This document shows, one piece after another, positions 54,770 through 64,000 of a stretch of DNA of 64,000 nucleotides. Position 1 is the stretch's first letter. Each line of letters starts with the position of its first letter. The position numbers and the translations under genes are program-made. The stretch lies in assembly GCF_020443705.1 (NCBI RefSeq), contig NZ_JAIZZK010000022.1:1-64000 (forward strand), in the 5' to 3' direction. Origin of the DNA: Clostridium algoriphilum (GTDB lineage Bacteria > Bacillota > Clostridia > Clostridiales > Clostridiaceae). The notes beneath the pieces are model-generated. The model searched no databases. It worked only from the letters and a program-made list of their open reading frames with translations, and was not told the origin of the DNA.

Positions 54770-55744
54770 CTACTCCATTTTTCTATTAAACTGTTTAATA
54801 TGTGAAAATTTAAATAGTGGTAGTTTTTTAAACCAGAATAAATTAATCAATAAAAATATAGCACTTCCAATGAACACCTGCCATGGATATGTCCATAAAT
54901 TCTCAAGTGGGATAATTATTGGTAATAAAGTAATAGCTGCTGCAGGGGGAAATGTAAATTGTAGAAAGTGGAAAATAAGCAAAAGACAAAATATAGACAT
55001 TCCTGCTGATATCCAAATAGGCCAATGTAGTAAATAGTAGATGAGGTATAGCCATATAACTCCTGAAAAAGCTGCAACGACTAGTAACATAAAAATTAGC
55101 TTAGTCTTAGAATATAATTTTCCATTTTGTTTAGTAAGTTCAACAAAAGCAACTATCAAAGGTGGTGCAATTATGTAATTCCAGTGGAAATATAAAGCAA
55201 TTGCTGAAACCATGAGTACACTTGCTAACAACTTAACAAAGTTTAGTAATTTCTCCTTTGAGAGGTTAATTTCTTTTTGGGGGTTGATAATTTTAGAATA
55301 CCTATCAACGGTATAATCTTTTTCATAAATATCTATTATTTTTTTTCCAAAGGCAATTACTCCTGTAAGTAAGCACACAGACAAAGGATAATACCAGCTT
55401 TGAGTATGCATGAGAATTGGTAGAATTGCTGCTGACAAGGAGGGGGACACTTCTGAACCTATAATTTTAAGTTGTAGAAGAACAAGTATAAAGGCGGTCG
55501 CAATCATTAAAAAGGGTGAGTATGGGAAACATTTAGTTATAAGAAACCCGGTCAAAGCCGCAATAGTTGGGGACAACCAAAAATAAAAGTTATTGTTTCC
55601 CCAAGCTGATTTTTCAATAACCCAAGCACCAATGGCAAGAGCCGCAATCTCCGGGAAAACAATTTCTTTTTCTCCTGTATATTCTGAAATTATACACATA
55701 ATAATAACTAACACTATCGCAAAAGGTATAAATTTTTTCTTCAT
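54770..55744 (-). CDS. Polytopic membrane protein, HPP-like
   Basis: A 324-residue protein with about nine to ten hydrophobic segments. The C-terminal part FTFPPAAAITLLPIII resembles the HPPAAA signature of HPP-family membrane proteins, and EIAALAIGAW near the start is typical of integral proteins of that group. The start MKKKF is preferred because GGAGAG lies six bases upstream; an earlier ATG adds nine residues. Function unknown. It stands alone on the minus strand. Confidence 0.65.
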   Translation of the reverse strand: MKKKFIPFAIVLVIIMCIISEYTGEKEIVFPEIAALAIGAWVIEKSAWGNNNFYFWLSPTIAALTGFLITKCFPYSPFLMIATAFILVLLQLKIIGSEVSPSLSAAILPILMHTQSWYYPLSVCLLTGVIAFGKKIIDIYEKDYTVDRYSKIINPQKEINLSKEKLLNFVKLLASVLMVSAIALYFHWNYIIAPPLIVAFVELTKQNGKLYSKTKLIFMLLVVAAFSGVIWLYLIYYLLHWPIWISAGMSIFCLLLIFHFLQFTFPPAAAITLLPIIIPLENLWTYPWQVFIGSAIFLLINLFWFKKLPLFKFSHIKQFNRKME

Positions 55745-55812
55745 CTTAATCTCTCCAATATTTTCATTCATAATTTTAGGTTTTCCATAATATCTATTTA
55801 ACCTTTATGGAC

Positions 55813-55821
55813 ATTATAGCA
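55813..55821 (-). promoter_or_regulatory. Candidate extended -10 promoter for the minus-strand membrane protein
   Basis: Read on the minus strand, TGCTATAAT lies about 70 bases before the start codon; there is no good -35, but the TG extension can compensate. The remaining region 55830-56025 holds no gene I can support. Confidence 0.45.
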
Positions 55822-56040
55822 TATGCGGCTATAACTAAATTACTATTATTGTATAATATGATTTGGTTTAGATTTTTTAGCATAGTCATTAGGTAGATGG
55901 CTTGTATCAGTTAAATTAATTATTTTTTTAGATTTCCATTAAAGTCTGCTAGTCTATGATTCATATGATATATCAGACCAAATTTATTTTTTAATAATAT
56001 ATTAACTGCTTTAGGACTTCATAGTGTTATAATATCCTTA

Positions 56041-56826
56041 ATGAAAAATATATCGCATCAAATATTGTCTGAGGTTGGAGTTGAGGGGCAAGAAAAATTA
56101 CTAAGTTCTAAGGTTCTTATTATTGGGATCGGGGGACTTGGATCACCAGCGGCCATGTACTGAGCGGCTGCAGGAGTGGGTACAATAGGTCTTGTAGATG
56201 GAGATGTTGTTGATCTTTCAAATCTATGAAGACAAATTATACACCAAACTAAAAATGTAGGTAAGCCTAAGGTTGAATCGGGAAAAGAGACAATAAATGA
56301 ACTTAATCCAGACGTAAATGTTATTACTTACAATAAACTTGCAACATCAGAAAATATATTAGATATTATAAAAGATCAAGATTATGATTTTATAATAGAT
56401 GGAACTGATAATTTTGCTGCGAAATTTTTAATAAATGATGCATGTGTACTTGCTAAAAAAACATTTTCTCATGCTGGAATAATAAGGTTTCAAGGACAAC
56501 TTACAACCTATATCCCAGATAACGATACACCTTGTTACAGATGTATTTTTCAGTCACCACCACCAGAAAGTATGGTGCCAACTTGTAGAGAAGCCGGCGT
56601 CTTAGGAGTAATGGGCGGAGTTGTTGGAACACTTCAAGGAACTGAGGCTATTAAATATATACTGGGACTTGGACAAACACTCGCAGGATATTTACTCACT
56701 TACGATGGGCTAAAGATGGAATTTAAGAAAATAAAGATTAATCATAATAAAAGATGTGGAGTTTGTGGGGATTCACCTACTATAACAGAGCTTATAGATT
56801 ATGCGAATCCGTCTTGTGATTTATAA
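56041..56826 (+). pseudogene. ThiF/MoeB/HesA-type adenylyltransferase with two in-frame TGA codons
   Basis: The frame of 262 codons encodes an almost complete E1-like enzyme: IGIGGLGSPAAMY then TGA then AAAGVGTIGLVDGDVVDLSNL, TGA, RQIIHQTKNVGKPKVES, DGTDNFAAKFLINDAC, CYRCIF, PTCREAGVLGVMGGVVGTLQG and a C-terminal CGVCGD zinc pair. The stops replace residues normally Leu (YLAAAG) and Gln or His (NLQRQ). Otherwise it is intact, so decay is recent. Such enzymes activate sulfur-carrier proteins. TATAAT at 56028 is only a few bases before the ATG. Confidence 0.85.
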
Positions 56827-57113
56827 ACAGGAATATTAAACGGATGATTTATATAAATAGTTTGGAGATAAAGAAATTGTAGAACAAACAAAAAATGAAT
56901 TCATAGATATAAGACTTGCCTATGATCCAAATATAATTTATGGTATCTTATCACTTGAAAAAGAAGAGCCAGTATATATTTGCAGAAACTTTAGGTAACC
57001 CAAAGCTTGATGTATTAGATATAGAGGAAGTATTTGATGATCTATTAAGGCTTTCTGTTGGGATAGAAGACATAATAGAAGATATTGATAATGCATTGCA
57101 GTTTACAAATTAA
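56827..57113 (+). pseudogene. Rhodanese-like scrap fused to metY-type fragments
   Basis: Bases 56870-56980 encode EIVEQTKNEFIDIRLAYDPN and then KEEPVYI, reminiscent of a rhodanese domain that often ends MoeB proteins. From 56979 the frame reads FAETLGNPKLDVLDIEEVFDD, then LLRLSVGIEDIIEDIDNAL and stops at 57113, joining two separate parts of a MetY-type enzyme by an internal deletion. Nothing here is functional. Confidence 0.7.
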
Positions 57114-57124
57114 AGAATTAATTA

Positions 57125-57168
57125 GTCAGTTTAAGTAATGTAAAAGCATTTAAACTGGCATTTTTATT
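57125..57168 (+). terminator. Terminator hairpin
   Basis: GTCAGTTTAA pairs with TTAAACTGGC (one G-T pair), followed by ATTTTTATTTATTTATT. It closes the decayed region before the branching enzyme. Confidence 0.7.
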
Positions 57169-57269
57169 TATTTATTAAAAAAAGAAGGAATTTACAATAT
57201 TTAGTCGAATTTAATATATAGTAATAATAAATTAAATTTACAAAATTTAAGAATGCGAGGAACTTATTT

Positions 57270-59288
57270 ATGGAAGATAATAAAAATAAACAAATGAAAA
57301 TATTGGAAATTGATCCGTATCTCAAACCTTTTGAGAGTGACATTAATCTTAGAATGGAGAGTTATACATCTTGTAAAAAGAAATTATTAGGTAATCGTCA
57401 AAGTTTTGGGTCGTTTGCGAATGGAGACTTATATTACGGATTTCATTTAATGCGAGATGGTTGGATTTATAGAGAATGGGCTCCTGGGGCAGATGCTCTT
57501 TATTTAATCGGAGATTTTAATTCTTGGAATCCTGAAACACATCCATTGCTGCGACAAGAAAATGGAAATTGGGAGATCTTTTTGCCAGGGTTACAAGCAT
57601 TAAAACATATGTCTTATGTTAAGGTAAGGGTAGTATCAAAAGGTGTATCAAGAGATAGAATTCCGCTTTATATTAAGCGTACAGTACAGGATCCTATTAC
57701 TCACGACTTTGTAGGACAAATTTGGCAACCAGATTACAATTTTAAATGGCAGGATAGTGAATTTCATGTTGATAACACAAAACCATTGTTTATATATGAG
57801 GCCCATGTAGGTATGGCCCAGGAAAAAGAAGGTATGGGTACTTTTAACGAATTTACAGAAAATATTCTTCCAAGGGTAAAAGCTGCCGGTTATAATACAA
57901 TACAGCTTATGGCGATAATGCAACATCCTTATTATGCATCCTTTGGTTATCAAGTATCTAATTTTTTCGCTGTTTCCTCCTGGTTTGGAACCCCTGAGGA
58001 GCTTAAAGCATTAATTAATACTGCTCACCTTATGGGGATTTCAGTATTACTTGATTTAGTACATTCTCATTCAATTAAGAATATAGCTGAGGGTATTAAT
58101 GAGTTTGACGGAACTGACTATCAATTCTTCCATACTGGTATTAAAGGGAATCATCCGGCTTGGGGTACAAAACTTTTTAATTATGGAAAACCAGAGGTTC
58201 TTCATTTCCTTTTGTCCAACATTAAGTTTTGGTTAGAGGAATACCATTTTGATGGTTATCGATTTGATGGTGTGTCATCGATGTTATATCACCACCAAGG
58301 ACTTGGAGTAGCATTTACAGATTACAGTAAATACTTTAGTATGGATACGGATATAGAAGCAATTACCTATCTTCAGTTTGCTAATGATTTAATAAGGGAA
58401 GTGAAATCTAGTGCAGTAACAATAGCAGAGGATATGAGTGGAATGCCTGGAATGTGTCTACCAGTGAGTTATGGTGGTATTGGCTTCGACTATCGTTTGT
58501 CTATGGGAGTACCAGATCTTTGGGTAAAATTACTTAAAGAGCTACCTGATGAGAGGTGGAGCATGCGTCAGATTTGGCATGAATTAACTAGTAGAAGACC
58601 GCAAGAAAAGAATATAGGATATTCTGAATCACATGATCAGGCACTTGTAGGTGATAAGACCATAATGTTCCGCTTAGCGGACAAAGAAATGTATTTTCAT
58701 ATGTTGAAAAATGATAACAATTCAATAATATGTAGAGCGGTGGAACTTCATAAACTTATTAGATTTATTACCATAACTTTAGGCGGTGAAGGTTATTTAA
58801 ATTTCATGGGTAATGAATTTGGTCACCCAGAATGGATTGACTTCCCAAGAGAAGGTAACAATTGGAGTTATCATTATGCAAGAAGACAATGGAGTCTAAT
58901 GGAAAACAAAGATCTCAAATTTGAATACCTTTCAAACTTTGATAAGGAAATGTTGATTTTATTAAAGGGTTATAACGTTTTAAGTGGAAATGATCTACAA
59001 AGCCTTTGGACTGACGAGGAAGATCAGCTTCTTGCTTTTAAAAAAGGTGGGTTGATATTTTTATTTAATTTTAATCCAACTATTTGTTTCCCACAATATG
59101 AACTCCCAACTGGTGAGACGGGGGAATATAAGATAATATTTAATAGTGATGAGTTTATGTTTGGTGGTCAGAGTAGAATTTTAACAGATAGCATTTATCA
59201 CACGAAAACATTACCACATAAGGGAAATCAAGTTGGGGTGACAATAAGCACACCAAGTAGAACAGTAATTGTATTAAAAAAATGTTAA
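57270..59288 (+). CDS. glgB: 1,4-alpha-glucan branching enzyme, GH13
   Basis: A 672-residue enzyme. A CBM48 domain (YREWAPGADALYLIGDFNSWN near 70-90) precedes a GH13 barrel with DLVHSHSIKN near 258-267, YRFDGVSSMLYHHQG near 329-343 (nucleophile Asp), EDMSGMPG near 388-395 and YSESHDQA near 451-458. The MLYHHQG form resembles the branching enzymes of the eukaryote-like type rather than E. coli GlgB. The start follows GCGAGGA. It stands alone, far from glgD at 30668. Confidence 0.88.
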   Translation: MEDNKNKQMKILEIDPYLKPFESDINLRMESYTSCKKKLLGNRQSFGSFANGDLYYGFHLMRDGWIYREWAPGADALYLIGDFNSWNPETHPLLRQENGNWEIFLPGLQALKHMSYVKVRVVSKGVSRDRIPLYIKRTVQDPITHDFVGQIWQPDYNFKWQDSEFHVDNTKPLFIYEAHVGMAQEKEGMGTFNEFTENILPRVKAAGYNTIQLMAIMQHPYYASFGYQVSNFFAVSSWFGTPEELKALINTAHLMGISVLLDLVHSHSIKNIAEGINEFDGTDYQFFHTGIKGNHPAWGTKLFNYGKPEVLHFLLSNIKFWLEEYHFDGYRFDGVSSMLYHHQGLGVAFTDYSKYFSMDTDIEAITYLQFANDLIREVKSSAVTIAEDMSGMPGMCLPVSYGGIGFDYRLSMGVPDLWVKLLKELPDERWSMRQIWHELTSRRPQEKNIGYSESHDQALVGDKTIMFRLADKEMYFHMLKNDNNSIICRAVELHKLIRFITITLGGEGYLNFMGNEFGHPEWIDFPREGNNWSYHYARRQWSLMENKDLKFEYLSNFDKEMLILLKGYNVLSGNDLQSLWTDEEDQLLAFKKGGLIFLFNFNPTICFPQYELPTGETGEYKIIFNSDEFMFGGQSRILTDSIYHTKTLPHKGNQVGVTISTPSRTVIVLKKC

Positions 59289-59307
59289 AAGAGTAAAAAA
59301 TATTAAA

Positions 59308-59368
59308 AAGGACGGTTCCCATAGATATTCGCGCAAACTACGAGAATATTTTAGAGAACCGTCCTAAA
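59308..59368. terminator. Bidirectional terminator with GGACGGTTC repeat
   Basis: AGGACGGTTC near 59310 pairs with GAACCGTCCT near 59358, separating convergent glgB and gltD. A related pair of GAGAACCGTCC and GAGAACTGTCC motifs occurs at 60845-60883 in the gltD/gltB gap, a type of short repeat found between clostridial genes. Confidence 0.75.
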
Positions 59369-59381
59369 TATTATAATTTTA

Positions 59382-60833
59382 TTATCCCCTTAATGAAGTT
59401 TCTCCCATTAAGTACTTATCTATATTTTTAGTAACCAAACGACCTTCATATATAGCCCAAACAACTAGTGATTGACCTCTTTTCATATCTCCAGCGGCAA
59501 AAACACCTTGCAACTTAGTCATAGAATTGTCATCTACAATAACATTTCCACGATTATCAAAGTCTACACCTAAATCCTTAAGCAATCCTTCGTGTTGTGG
59601 ATGTAAAAATCCCATTGCTAAGATAACTAAATCAACTTTGAGCTCAAATTCTGAGCCAGGTATTTCATTCATTTGTTGTCCGCCTTTTCCATTACTTGTC
59701 CATTCAAGTCTAGAAGCATGGAGAGTATCAACTCTGCCGTCTTCGCCAGTGAATTTTCTTGTAGTAACATTCCAATCACGATTACATCCTTCTTCATGAG
59801 AAGTAGTAGTTTTAAGCGTTCTAGGATAAGAAGGCCATGGCATGGTATCGTCTCTATCAACTGGAGGCTTCGGCATAATTTCATATTGATATACACTCTT
59901 AGCTCCTTGTCTTATTGCAGTTCCGATACAATCAGAGCCTGTATCTCCTCCACCTAGCACTAGTACTACTTTGTCTTTTGCAGTTATTTCGCTTGCATCT
60001 ACTTCTTTGCCTGAAACTCTTCTGTTTTGCTGCTTTAAATAATCCATAGCAAAATGTACACCTTTTAATTCTCTGCCTTCAACTTTTAAATCGCGAGGAA
60101 TAGTACTTCCACCGGTTAATGCTACTGCATCATATTCAGATAAAAGGTCTTTTGTTAGGTAATCAACTCCAACATTTATATTAGTCTTAAAGTTAACGCC
60201 TTCACCTACCATAAAATCTACTCTTCGCTCAACGATGCTTTTATCTAACTTAAAGTCTGGTATACCATATCTTAAAAGTCCGCCTATTTCGTCGTCTCTC
60301 TCAAAAACAGTTACATCATGACCTACCGAATTGAGTTCAGCAGCGGCCGCAAGTCCAGATGGACCTGAGCCAATTACAGCAACCTTTTTACCAGTTCGTA
60401 CTCTAGGTTCTTGTGGTTTTGTCCATCCTTCTTCAAAGGCTTTTTCTATAATGTTTAGTTCTATTTCCTTTATTGCAATTGGATCTCTATTAACACCTAA
60501 TGTACAAGACCCTTCACAAGGTGCAGGACATATCCTACCAGTAAACTCTGGAAAGTTATTTGTAAGAGTTAGCCTATTATATGCTTTTTCCCATTTTTCT
60601 TTATAAACCATGTCATTCCAATCTGGAATTAAATTTCCTAGAGGACAACCCCAGTTGCAAAAAGGAACACCACATTCCATGCACCTTGCACCTTGCTGTC
60701 GCAATTTATCTACTGGAAATTTTACAAATAACTCTTTAGAGTCTTTGATTCTATCCGCTACAGGGCGTTTTTTTGCAGTTTCTCTTTTGAATTCTTTGAA
60801 ACCATGCAATTTTCCCAAATTTAACACCTCCAA
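59382..60833 (-). CDS. gltD: Glutamate synthase, small subunit
   Basis: A 483-residue FAD/NADPH protein. N-terminal cysteine clusters CMECGVPFCNWGCPLG near 46-61 and CPAPCEGSCTLG near 101-112, FAD-binding GSGPSGLAAAAEL near 154-166, NADPH-binding LGGGDTGSDCIG near 294-305 and a C-terminal GVFAAGDMKRG are all present. It passes electrons from NADPH to GltB. GGAGG precedes the start. It lies 55 bases downstream of gltB. Confidence 0.95.
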   Translation of the reverse strand: MEVLNLGKLHGFKEFKRETAKKRPVADRIKDSKELFVKFPVDKLRQQGARCMECGVPFCNWGCPLGNLIPDWNDMVYKEKWEKAYNRLTLTNNFPEFTGRICPAPCEGSCTLGVNRDPIAIKEIELNIIEKAFEEGWTKPQEPRVRTGKKVAVIGSGPSGLAAAAELNSVGHDVTVFERDDEIGGLLRYGIPDFKLDKSIVERRVDFMVGEGVNFKTNINVGVDYLTKDLLSEYDAVALTGGSTIPRDLKVEGRELKGVHFAMDYLKQQNRRVSGKEVDASEITAKDKVVLVLGGGDTGSDCIGTAIRQGAKSVYQYEIMPKPPVDRDDTMPWPSYPRTLKTTTSHEEGCNRDWNVTTRKFTGEDGRVDTLHASRLEWTSNGKGGQQMNEIPGSEFELKVDLVILAMGFLHPQHEGLLKDLGVDFDNRGNVIVDDNSMTKLQGVFAAGDMKRGQSLVVWAIYEGRLVTKNIDKYLMGETSLRG

Positions 60834-60888
60834 AAATGAAAACCGAGAACCGTCCCTATTATAAAAAGAGAGAACTGTCCTATATCTT

Positions 60889-63800
60889 CTATTTACCTTC
60901 TAATATTGCTTTGTAAGCAGTTGGTATTACTTTCTTGAATTTAAGTTTATATTCATCCCAGTTATCTAGAATTTTGCTAGCTTTATGACTATTAGTAGCT
61001 TCAAAATGTTCTTTTATTATTGAGTAGAGCTGTTCTGAATCTGAATCAGACGTTATTGATTCTACTTCAATCATTTCCATATTACATTTTGATTTTAGCT
61101 TTTCATCCTCATCGATAACGTATGCTATACCACCGCTCATTCCAGCAGCAAAGTTTCTACCAGTTCTTCCGATAACAACTACAATTCCACCTGTCATGTA
61201 TTCACAACCGTGGTCTCCAATTCCTTCAACTACAGCCTGGGCCCCTGAATTTCTTACAGCGAAACGTTCGCCTACTAGTCCATTTATAAATAATTTACCA
61301 GAGGTTGCTCCGTATAAAATAGTATTACCCGCGATGAAGTTTTCATCTTGCACAAAGGTACAATTTTCTGGTGTTTTTACAATTATTTTAGCACCTGATA
61401 ATCCCTTACCAACATAGTCATTTGCATCTCCGACTAATCTGAGGGTTAATCCATTGGCACCGAATGCTCCAAAACTCTGACCTGCGGCTCCTACAAAATT
61501 GAATGTTATTGTATCGTCAGGTAGTCCAGCAGCGCCATATTTCATAGCAATTCTTCCACTAAGCATTGCACCGACAGAACGATTAACATTTTCAATTTCT
61601 AAATTAGATGTACTTTTCATTCCATCTTCTAGTGATGTTTTTGCCATTTCTATAAGCTTGAAATCTAAAGAATTATCTAGACCATGATCTTGTGAAATAA
61701 CACAATATCTTTTAATTCTTTTTGGCATATCAGGTTTATACAAAATATTTGTTAAATCTAGATCTTTTGCTTTCCAATGAGCTATAGCTTTTTTCTGACT
61801 TATTTTATCTACTCTACCTATCATTTCATTCATAGTCCTAAATCCAAGTTTCGCCATATGCTCTCTTATTTCTTGAGCAATAAATGTAAAGAAGTTTACA
61901 ACATGTTCAGGTTTTCCTTTGAAATTCTTACGGAGTTCTGGGTCTTGTGTTGCTATACCCATATCGCAAGTATTTAAGTGACAATTTCTTAGCATTGTAC
62001 AACCTAGTGCTACAAGAGCTGTAGTTGCAAATCCAAATTCCTCTGCACCAAGAAGTGCTGCTATAACAACATCACGACCTGTTTTAAGTTGGCCATCAGT
62101 TTGAACTGTTACTCTGCTTCTTAAATTATTTAAAAGCAATACTTGCTGTGTTTCAGCGAGTCCAAGCTCCCAAGGAAGTCCTGCATGTTTTATAGAAGAA
62201 AGTGGTGAAGCACCTGTTCCTCCATCATGACCGCTAATTACTATAGCATCTGAATGTGCCTTAACAACTCCAGCCGCTATTGTTCCAACACCTAACTCTG
62301 AAACTAATTTTGTACTTATACGTGCCTGTGGATTTACACTCTTTAAATCATGAATAAGTTGAGCTAAATCTTCTATAGAGTATATGTCATGATGAGGTGG
62401 TGGAGATATTAAACTAATTCCAGGAGTTGAATGCCTAAGCCTTGCTATATTTGCATCAACTTTCTTGCCTGGTAGTTGCCCACCTTCACCAGGCTTTGCA
62501 CCCTGAGCTATTTTTATTTGTATTTCATCTGCATTTACAAGATATTCAGCAGTTACACCAAATCTACCAGATGCTATTTGTTTAATTGCACTTCTTCTTA
62601 AATCACCATTTTCATCAACTTTGAATCTAGCAGCGTCTTCTCCACCTTCACCAGTGTTACTCTTTCCACCAAGTCTATTCATAGCTATAGCTATAGTTTC
62701 ATGAGCTTCCTTACTGATAGATCCAAAAGACATTGCACCTGAGCAGAATCTCTTTACAATTTCGCTAATTGGTTCAACTTTTTCTATTGGAATCTCATTT
62801 CCATAATTAAGTTCAAATAATCCTCTAATTGTACATAAGTGTTTATCTTGATCATTTATAATTTTAGAATATTCTTTATATAAATTGTAGTCATTTGATT
62901 TAGTGGCTACTTGAAGTTTAAAGATTGTATCAGGGTTGAATAAGTGGTATTCTCCACCTTTTCTCCAAGAATATGTTCCTCCTACGTCAAGTTCAGCCAT
63001 TGGTTTTCTTAACTTATTGAAGGCATTTTTATGTCTGATTAATACTTCCTTCGCTACGGTCTCTATACCTATTCCGCCAATTCTAGAAGGGGTTCCTCCA
63101 AAATGTTTTTCAAGTAACTCAGAACTGAGGCCAACTGCATCAAAGATTTGTGCTCCATGATAGCTTTGTATAGTTGAAATCCCCATTTTTGATAATATTT
63201 TTAACAGCCCTTGTGATAGTGCATTTATATAGTTTTCATGGGCTTTTTCTATGGAAATATCTTCTATATCACCTTCATCTATGATATTATCTATTGATTG
63301 TAAGGCAAGATAAGGATTAACCCCAGTCGCGCCATAGCCAATTAATAAGGCAAAATGCATAGTTTCCCTTGCTTCTCCTGTTTCAACTATAAGGGAGATA
63401 GAAGTTCTTGTCTTTTCACGATTCAAGTGCTGTTGAACAGCAGATAATGCAAGAAGACTTGGGATTGGAGCATCATACGAATCTACTAACTTATCACTAA
63501 GAACGATAATATTGTATCCTTCCTTGATTCTCGAAGAGGCTCTTTCGCAGACTTTATCAAGAGCTTCTTTAAAACCTTCAATTCCTGTGTCTGCTTTAAA
63601 GGTAATAGGAATTGTTGTAGTTTTAAATGCATTATCTTTTAAATTCTTAATCTTTGCTACTTCTAAATTAGAAAGTATTGGCCTAGATATTTCTATAAAT
63701 GGATTATCATTAACATCTTGGTTTAAGACATTATCTTGCGAACCCATATAGTTCATTAAGGACATTACCATCTTTTCTCTAATGGAATCAATTGGAGGAT

Positions 63801-64000
63801 TAGTAACCTGAGCAAAAAGTTGCTTAAAATAAGCAAATAAGAGCTGTGGTTTATTTGATAAAACGGCTAGAGGGGTATCGTTTCCCATAGAACCAATAGG
63901 TTCTTTTCCGTCTTTAGCCATAGGGGCTAAAATATTTCTTAAATCCTCTAGTGTATATCCGAAAGCTTGCTGCTTTTCTTTTAATATATCTTTATCTATA
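60889..64000 (-). CDS. gltB: Glutamate synthase, large subunit, N-terminus beyond the window
   Basis: The frame is open to the right edge, with DKDILKEKQQAFGYTLEDL upstream of the first ATG, so the true start and the glutamine amidotransferase domain lie outside. Visible are the central domain, the FMN-binding synthase domain (GEGGEDAARF, PGEGGQLPGKKV, ISGHDGGTGASP), the iron-sulfur motif CTMLRNCHLNTCDMG and the C-terminal GXGXG beta-helix. It makes glutamate from glutamine and 2-oxoglutarate. About 1037 of roughly 1500 residues are present. Confidence 0.96.
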   Translation of the reverse strand, partial: IDKDILKEKQQAFGYTLEDLRNILAPMAKDGKEPIGSMGNDTPLAVLSNKPQLLFAYFKQLFAQVTNPPIDSIREKMVMSLMNYMGSQDNVLNQDVNDNPFIEISRPILSNLEVAKIKNLKDNAFKTTTIPITFKADTGIEGFKEALDKVCERASSRIKEGYNIIVLSDKLVDSYDAPIPSLLALSAVQQHLNREKTRTSISLIVETGEARETMHFALLIGYGATGVNPYLALQSIDNIIDEGDIEDISIEKAHENYINALSQGLLKILSKMGISTIQSYHGAQIFDAVGLSSELLEKHFGGTPSRIGGIGIETVAKEVLIRHKNAFNKLRKPMAELDVGGTYSWRKGGEYHLFNPDTIFKLQVATKSNDYNLYKEYSKIINDQDKHLCTIRGLFELNYGNEIPIEKVEPISEIVKRFCSGAMSFGSISKEAHETIAIAMNRLGGKSNTGEGGEDAARFKVDENGDLRRSAIKQIASGRFGVTAEYLVNADEIQIKIAQGAKPGEGGQLPGKKVDANIARLRHSTPGISLISPPPHHDIYSIEDLAQLIHDLKSVNPQARISTKLVSELGVGTIAAGVVKAHSDAIVISGHDGGTGASPLSSIKHAGLPWELGLAETQQVLLLNNLRSRVTVQTDGQLKTGRDVVIAALLGAEEFGFATTALVALGCTMLRNCHLNTCDMGIATQDPELRKNFKGKPEHVVNFFTFIAQEIREHMAKLGFRTMNEMIGRVDKISQKKAIAHWKAKDLDLTNILYKPDMPKRIKRYCVISQDHGLDNSLDFKLIEMAKTSLEDGMKSTSNLEIENVNRSVGAMLSGRIAMKYGAAGLPDDTITFNFVGAAGQSFGAFGANGLTLRLVGDANDYVGKGLSGAKIIVKTPENCTFVQDENFIAGNTILYGATSGKLFINGLVGERFAVRNSGAQAVVEGIGDHGCEYMTGGIVVVIGRTGRNFAAGMSGGIAYVIDEDEKLKSKCNMEMIEVESITSDSDSEQLYSIIKEHFEATNSHKASKILDNWDEYKLKFKKVIPTAYKAILEGK

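Noticed and set aside
56041-56826. Selenocysteine or Trp recoding of the two TGA codons
   Set aside because: The positions are Leu and Gln/His in the family, no SECIS-like hairpin is obvious after either TGA, and adjoining sequence is also decayed.

Overview
The window is AT-rich, densely packed DNA of Clostridium type (strict anaerobe, Firmicutes). The support is pyruvate:ferredoxin oxidoreductase, GGAGG-type ribosome binding sites, a T-box leader, several SAM-I (S-box) riboswitches and corrinoid methyl-transfer genes. Almost every gene from 244 to 54623 is connected with getting, making or interconverting sulfur amino acids.

Layout. 1-3351: a YezD-like small protein, an amino-acid permease and a glutamine-synthetase-like ligase. 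3352-7715: three Rex-like operators, a small unknown gene and pyruvate:ferredoxin oxidoreductase. 7716-24055: a nitrogenase-like cluster with two complete D/K pairs, a third D without K, a NifB-like radical SAM protein, one NifH and an embedded polar amino-acid ABC importer. It ends with cysteine synthase, an FMN-type protein, a NifX-domain protein and a decayed K fragment. 24090-30504: MetNIQ transporter, M20 deacylase, an iron-type dehydrogenase and an aminotransferase. 30668-31786: glgD. 31787-36259: S-box, a second MetNIQ, O-acetylhomoserine sulfhydrylase and a variant S-box with a truncated metY copy. 36343-42801: YbaK-like protein, two homologues of 2-aminothiazoline-4-carboxylate hydrolase, proC, and an ABC importer behind an S-box. 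42802-43746: scars of a duplicated metI-metY-ybaK segment. 43992-51074: corrinoid protein, three UroD-type methyltransferases, a split CobW GTPase, a DUF1638-type protein and a RACo/RamA-type activator. 51130-54623: cysteine T-box and a methyltransferase-mccB-luxS-mccA operon. 54770-57113: a minus-strand membrane protein and a decayed thiF/moeB locus. 57270-64000: a glycogen branching enzyme and gltD/gltB on the minus strand, gltB running off the right edge.

How the parts may work together (inference). Nitrogenase-like reductases of the methylthio-alkane reductase type release methanethiol from organic sulfur compounds. O-acetylhomoserine sulfhydrylase can use methanethiol or sulfide to make methionine, and NifB, NifX and NifH homologues would mature and feed the reductase. 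MetNIQ and polar amino-acid importers, amide or thiazoline hydrolases and corrinoid methyltransferases would supply or process substrates. PFOR would supply low-potential electrons. Control appears layered: a shared operator-like motif just downstream of six promoters, four canonical and two divergent S-box riboswitches, one cysteine T-box, and a five-copy hairpin/terminator leader that I do not recognise. That unrecognised leader, together with the multi-paralogue nitrogenase-like cluster, is the most promising undescribed system here.

Limits: all homology is from reading translations, with no database search. Coordinates of RNA elements are by hand.
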